NCBI GenBank assembly: GCA_013365325.1 | Contig: JABVXV010000073.1 | Span: forward strand, 124,001-188,000 | DNA: 64,000 nt | Reading direction: 5' to 3' | From: Dipetalonema caudispina | Taxonomy: Eukaryota; Nematoda; Chromadorea; Rhabditida; Onchocercidae | In this document: positions 59,952 through 64,000 of the stretch, one piece after another | Layout of the letters: every line of letters starts with the position of its first letter | How positions within the stretch are numbered: the stretch's first letter is position 1 | Notes under the pieces: model-generated | Told to the model about the DNA's origin: nothing | The model's database searches: none | Seen by the model: the letters and a program-made list of their open reading frames with translations, nothing else | Program-made: the position numbers and the translations under genes

Positions 59952-62311
59952 ATGTCCACTGCACATATCAAATCGACAGCTGTTGAGGCGGTTATGGAAT
60001 TCAGCGAAAATTTCAAGGGTTTCGGTTCAAGTATGCCTTGTGCAGTGGGCATTGATGAAGCTGGGCGTGGACCAGTTCTTGGGCCGATGGTCTACGCATG
60101 CGCCATTACATTAATAAATAATGAAAATATGCTGGTCGAGATGGGTTTGTTTGTTTTATATGTTTTATTTGTGACCTAAGCCCAAATCTTTTATTGTGCA
60201 TGACCTTTGAATTTAGAATTTAGACTTCTGTTAGGACTTTTGAATCCACTTTTTAGAACATCTTTCTGCACTTCTCTTTGTGCATTTAGAAATCGTTCTA
60301 GACTTTCTGTACTGCACAGCTATGTCTTCGGCAATAATTTTTCTCTTGAAGAGAAGGCTTTATCATCAGTTTTTTTCTTTTTTTTTGGGGTTTAACGAAT
60401 TACTTTTAAAGTCAGTATTTTTATTACAGGAGTTGACGATTCAAAGGCTCTAACAGAAGCAAAGCGTGAAGAAATTTTTGAGAGGATGGAAGGAGGTAGT
60501 ATGTCAAAGGTTACGCTTAACGCTTCATTTCGTATTTTTTCGGGAATTACTCTATTTTCGTTCACGAAAGGAATTTTTTAAGTTCAATGAAGTGATAATT
60601 TAAAGGAGAGATTTGGTTTGTAAAAATATTTCAGATTTTGCAAAAGAAAACATTTCATGATAGTCCAAGATTGAAATAAAGTATTTTTTTAGGATTTTTA
60701 GTAGTCCTACTACAAATCAATAGAAAGAAAAGTTTGCTTTTTACTAATATTCCGAAATTAAAGAAAAACATTTTTATTTAAATAAATATATTTCTGAGTA
60801 AAGCGTTAATCCTTCAGGTATTTGGATATGCATGTCGATCGATATCGGCGCAAATGATTAGCGCTGCCATGTTAGGTCGAACAAAATGTTCATTGAATAA
60901 ATTGTCGCATGACTGTGCGACTGGATTGTTGAAATCAGCAGTCGACAATAATATAAATGTTGTAGAGGTTAGGCTGGAAGATTTCATTTGGTTAAAATGA
61001 ATAGCAAGCTGTAACTGGTGCTAGTATGAAAAAATTGTTCTTGAGATATAATTGAAATGTAAGGGTTTGTAGAATGTTTCCCAAAATATAATATTCGAGC
61101 AAAGAAAGAAGGCATAATCTTCGGATTAGTGTTTTTTTAGGTTTACGTAGACACAGTAGGACCAAAAGGTCCGTATCAGGCTATGTTGCGCGAAAAATTC
61201 CCAGGCATGCGAATTATTGTATCGGAAAAAGCAGATTCGAAATTTCCAATTGTCAGTGCTGCTTCAATTGTTGCAAAAGTAATCGTTCTGTCCGATTTCA
61301 ATAATTTAAATTTTTGCTTGTTCAAGCTTATTCTGCTAATTAATACTGTCTTTAAAATGGATCCAGATTTCTATTATTTATATTTTGGAATTTATTGAAT
61401 GTTCTGCTAATTGTTTTATGAGCATCCATTTTCCATTAACGATTTATTCCACTCGGTCGTATTAGCACAAGGTGTGTTTAAGCGTGTTGCATCGTTTTGA
61501 TTTGTAGCAGTATTAATTAGCATCGTTTTTGTAACAATATTAATTTTTCATAGAGTTCTGATTTTTTTAACGACAAATTTTTTTCTTTAACTTCCTTCTG
61601 TAAATAGCTTTTTTCTGATTATGTATTTTAGGTTAAACGTGATAGAGCTTTAAGAAATTGGACGTTTCCGGAGGGTGTTATTAATACACCACCTCGTGGA
61701 TATGGAAGTGGTTATCCTGGAGGTATAATTTTTGTGTCGTATGCTCTGAACAATAGCTTATTCTGTTCGCACTCATTAACAACTTTTATTTAGATCCAAA
61801 TACAAAGAATTTTTTACTGGAGGCAATTGATCAAGTGTTTGGGTATCCAAATTTGGTGCGATTCAGCTGGAAGACAACCGAAGTTTTGTTGCATGAAAAA
61901 GCAGTGAGATGTAAATGGTGAATACTATCTCAGCTATACACATTCTTATCTTTTCCTTTATAAATTTTAAGAATACTTTCTATGGTAACAATGCGATGAT
62001 AAATATAAAAATTTGGAGAGGAATTTTAAAAACATAATGAAAATTTTGGCACTATTACTCAACAGTATTTCAGTCGACAAGCTTTTTTCTTAAAAGTCAA
62101 CAAAGATGGACACTTAGTGTTTGGAAATAAATGAATTTCAAAAACTACTGAATTTATTTTTGATTTCAGGAGTAATCCGGAAAATGCATCCGCTAGCACC
62201 ATAACATCGTTCTTTAAGCCATGTTCTAGTGGGAAGAATTGCTCTTCAATGAAAAGTCGGTTTTTCACCGATCGTTGTCTTTCAAATATTTCAAGGTGCT
62301 CAGATTTTTAG
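59952..62311 (+). CDS. rnh-2: Ribonuclease H2 catalytic subunit A
   Basis: Seven exons (59952-60144, 60430-60509, 60818-60967, 61141-61278, 61632-61722, 61794-61917, 62170-62311) close in frame to 305 residues; human RNASEH2A has 299. The catalytic DEAGRG motif (about residues 35-40, in [20 protein letters not shown]) supplies the Asp-Glu pair and the GRG ribonucleotide sensor. [31 protein letters not shown] and [10 protein letters not shown] (third carboxylate) follow. [22 protein letters not shown] supplies the fourth carboxylate region, and YGSGYP the tyrosine that recognises the RNA-DNA junction. It nicks 5' of ribonucleotides embedded in DNA and degrades RNA of hybrids, in the nucleus with subunits B and C. 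The C-terminus, about residue 263 on, contains STITSFFKP, which resembles a PCNA-interacting motif. All key residues are present. Confidence 0.97.
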
Positions 62312-63878
62312 CTGTAGGTGCAAATAATCTGTAAAGCTTGTGATTTGTCATTTTTAGTTTATGACAAATTAGTGTATACTCTGCATGTTTTTTATTCCGG
62401 ATTTACACTATCAAGTTTTTCTCAGCATGACTAAGCTCATGTTTAATTTGCATTGCAAGAATTGTCATATGCTAATATTGCTTCATACTTTTTCTTCGCT
62501 TAAAAAATTTCATCTAGTGTTCGTACTTTATTTTCGTTTATTTCTTTGGGTTCATTTAGATATCTATCTGTTTTATACTTGTTTACCATTTGTTCGAACT
62601 ATTTACTAATATAATAAATGCCAGTTTTTCATCTTCATGCTTTATCATCGATGGTATCAAAGACAGCTTTTAGTTATAGTTGCTGTTCTACCATCCTAAT
62701 TATACTTGTATTATTGTTTCAACATTCAATGATTGGTGGATTTTGAGACAAGTATTTAAAAGTAATCTTGTCATGTCAGAAATTTGATTACGTCAGAAGG
62801 GATAGTGTGGCATGAAATGAATGCATTCATCAGAATAGTTATTGTTTAATATGAGAGCCTATACACATTAATCTCAGTTTGTTCCATTTTTTATATTCTC
62901 AATGAAATATCCGCATTGATTTCCGTATAGATTGTCATAATTTTGATGCTTAAAATTTTTCACATTTCCGATACAATCTTTATGTTTGTATATTATTCAT
63001 GATGAAAAAAAATTCGCTTCATTTCAGCTGTTTTACTGAGGTTTTTTACAAATCTTACCTGTTATCATGTTGCAAAAATTCTTTATTAGTCTTTTCTCAG
63101 ATTCGTACTATTTTATGATGAACGGAATGTTATCAATCACTCAGCAAAAAAATGAAGACTTTAACAGTGATCGTGAGACATTAATGATTAGTCACTTAGT
63201 CAGGACAATCAGTAGTTTCTACTTTTATATTTAGCGTGCCTTCTGAGTCGTATATGTCGTGAACCTCAGGCATATCACAAATACTGCACTTCGATGAATT
63301 TTAATGGGGAATTGCGGAGAAAGAAGGATTCTCCTCAGATGGTATTGTTAGAAATTGTTGGTATAAACTCGTAGAAATGTTACATTCTCTGCTATTGCCT
63401 GGTTTTCGGCATAATGTGTGCAACATCTAGAGATGACGTCTTGTTGATAGTCAGTTAGGCAGTTGGCTTATGCCTTATGCATTTTACTGTTGCTTCATTT
63501 CCTAAATTGTAATTTGAATGAAATTGATTTGGTTGATTGGGTATCATCGTTATTTCAAATGCCTGTTGCTCTTTCGTCCGCTTGCAATATAATCTTTAGA
63601 AATTTAATTCTTTTGTTCTCCCCTTGAAACAGGTTATTGTGAATTGTGGTTCAGAGTTTTCCACTTTTGACCGCGAGTATTCCTACCGTATGTAATATAA
63701 TGTGAAAAGAGGGTAATGGAAACAGTGGAAATATAGGTTAAGTGTTTTTACTTCACTAAAGAAATCCTTTATGAGTAACTTATGATATGTTCCATGTGAA
63801 ATAGCATCACTTTTCGCTAAGTTTAAGAGGTTTTTCAAATTTCAGGCTTGCTCAGTTATCGAAAAAGAAGTTTGAGGT
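62312..63878. other. Intergenic region after RNase H2A
   Basis: No internal coding exon is supported. It ends in the 5' leader of the next gene, with a candidate trans-splice acceptor AAATTTCAG ending at 63845, 33 bases before the ATG. Confidence 0.5.
62613..62618 (+). terminator. Candidate AATAAA poly(A) signal of RNase H2A
   Basis: AATAAA about 300 bases past the stop codon in AT-rich sequence. Assignment is by position only. Confidence 0.35.
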
Positions 63879-64000
63879 ATGTTCAAGCTATCTTTAACGA
63901 ATGTGGCCACAGCAATCTTTGTAATGTATATTGCCCATTCGATGCACTCAATTTATACACTATTTCATCCACCGTTATGTCGGCAAAATCAAGATGACAA
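63879..64000 (+). CDS. Start of a probable CLPTM1/CLPTM1L-family membrane protein (cut by the window end)
   Basis: From an ATG with an in-frame TGA two codons upstream, 40 codons stay open to the window edge. They read MFKLSLTNVATAIFVMYIAH followed by SMHSIYTLFHPPLCR. A single hydrophobic segment near the N-terminus followed by a Pro-Cys motif resembles CLPTM1L, where a VYVVHTCWVMY-like segment precedes RPCS. CLPTM1 family members are multi-pass ER membrane proteins; CLPTM1L is reported to act as a glycolipid scramblase in GPI synthesis. With only the first 40 residues the identity is tentative. It could be another small membrane protein. Confidence 0.5.
   Translation, partial: MFKLSLTNVATAIFVMYIAHSMHSIYTLFHPPLCRQNQDD

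Overview
The window looks like nuclear DNA of a parasitic nematode, most likely a filarial (clade III) worm. It is AT-rich, with many small exons separated by AT-rich introns that end in TTTCAG-like acceptors. Several start codons sit just downstream of a lone acceptor, as expected for spliced-leader trans-splicing. Two genes encode nematode-style secreted cysteine-rich proteins. The species is inferred, not shown.

Layout, left to right. A leucine-rich-repeat gene (+, 1257-5885) faces the co-chaperone gene sgt-1 (-, 6589-8826). A short coding-like stretch (9580-10037) may be a decayed exosome CSL4 copy. Next is efr-3 (-, 10688-17481), the membrane scaffold for phosphatidylinositol 4-kinase III alpha. 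It is divergent from a very long RICTOR gene (+, 20135-41506), the defining TORC2 subunit. One RICTOR intron of about 9 kb (26419-35485) carries a complete seven-exon gene on the opposite strand for a secreted DB-module protein (27737-31436). After RICTOR comes a small gene for a Ly6/ET-like, possibly GPI-anchored protein (-, 43292-44974). About 9.9 kb without a recognisable gene follows, holding a microRNA-like hairpin at 52671-52740. CCDC93 (+, 54830-59269) and RNase H2 subunit A (+, 59952-62311) lie close together on one strand, possibly as an operon. The window ends in the first codons of a probable CLPTM1L-like membrane protein (+, from 63879).

Exon models were built by hand from reading frame, splice dinucleotides, phase agreement and remembered family motifs. 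sgt-1, efr-3, the DB gene and RNase H2A close perfectly in frame. The LRR gene, CCDC93 and one RICTOR junction each contain a phase problem, reported separately.

Functionally, efr-3 and RICTOR both serve plasma-membrane phosphoinositide and kinase signalling, CCDC93 belongs to endosomal recycling (CCC complex), and RNase H2A to genome maintenance. The two secreted or surface cysteine-rich genes are the lineage-specific part of the window.
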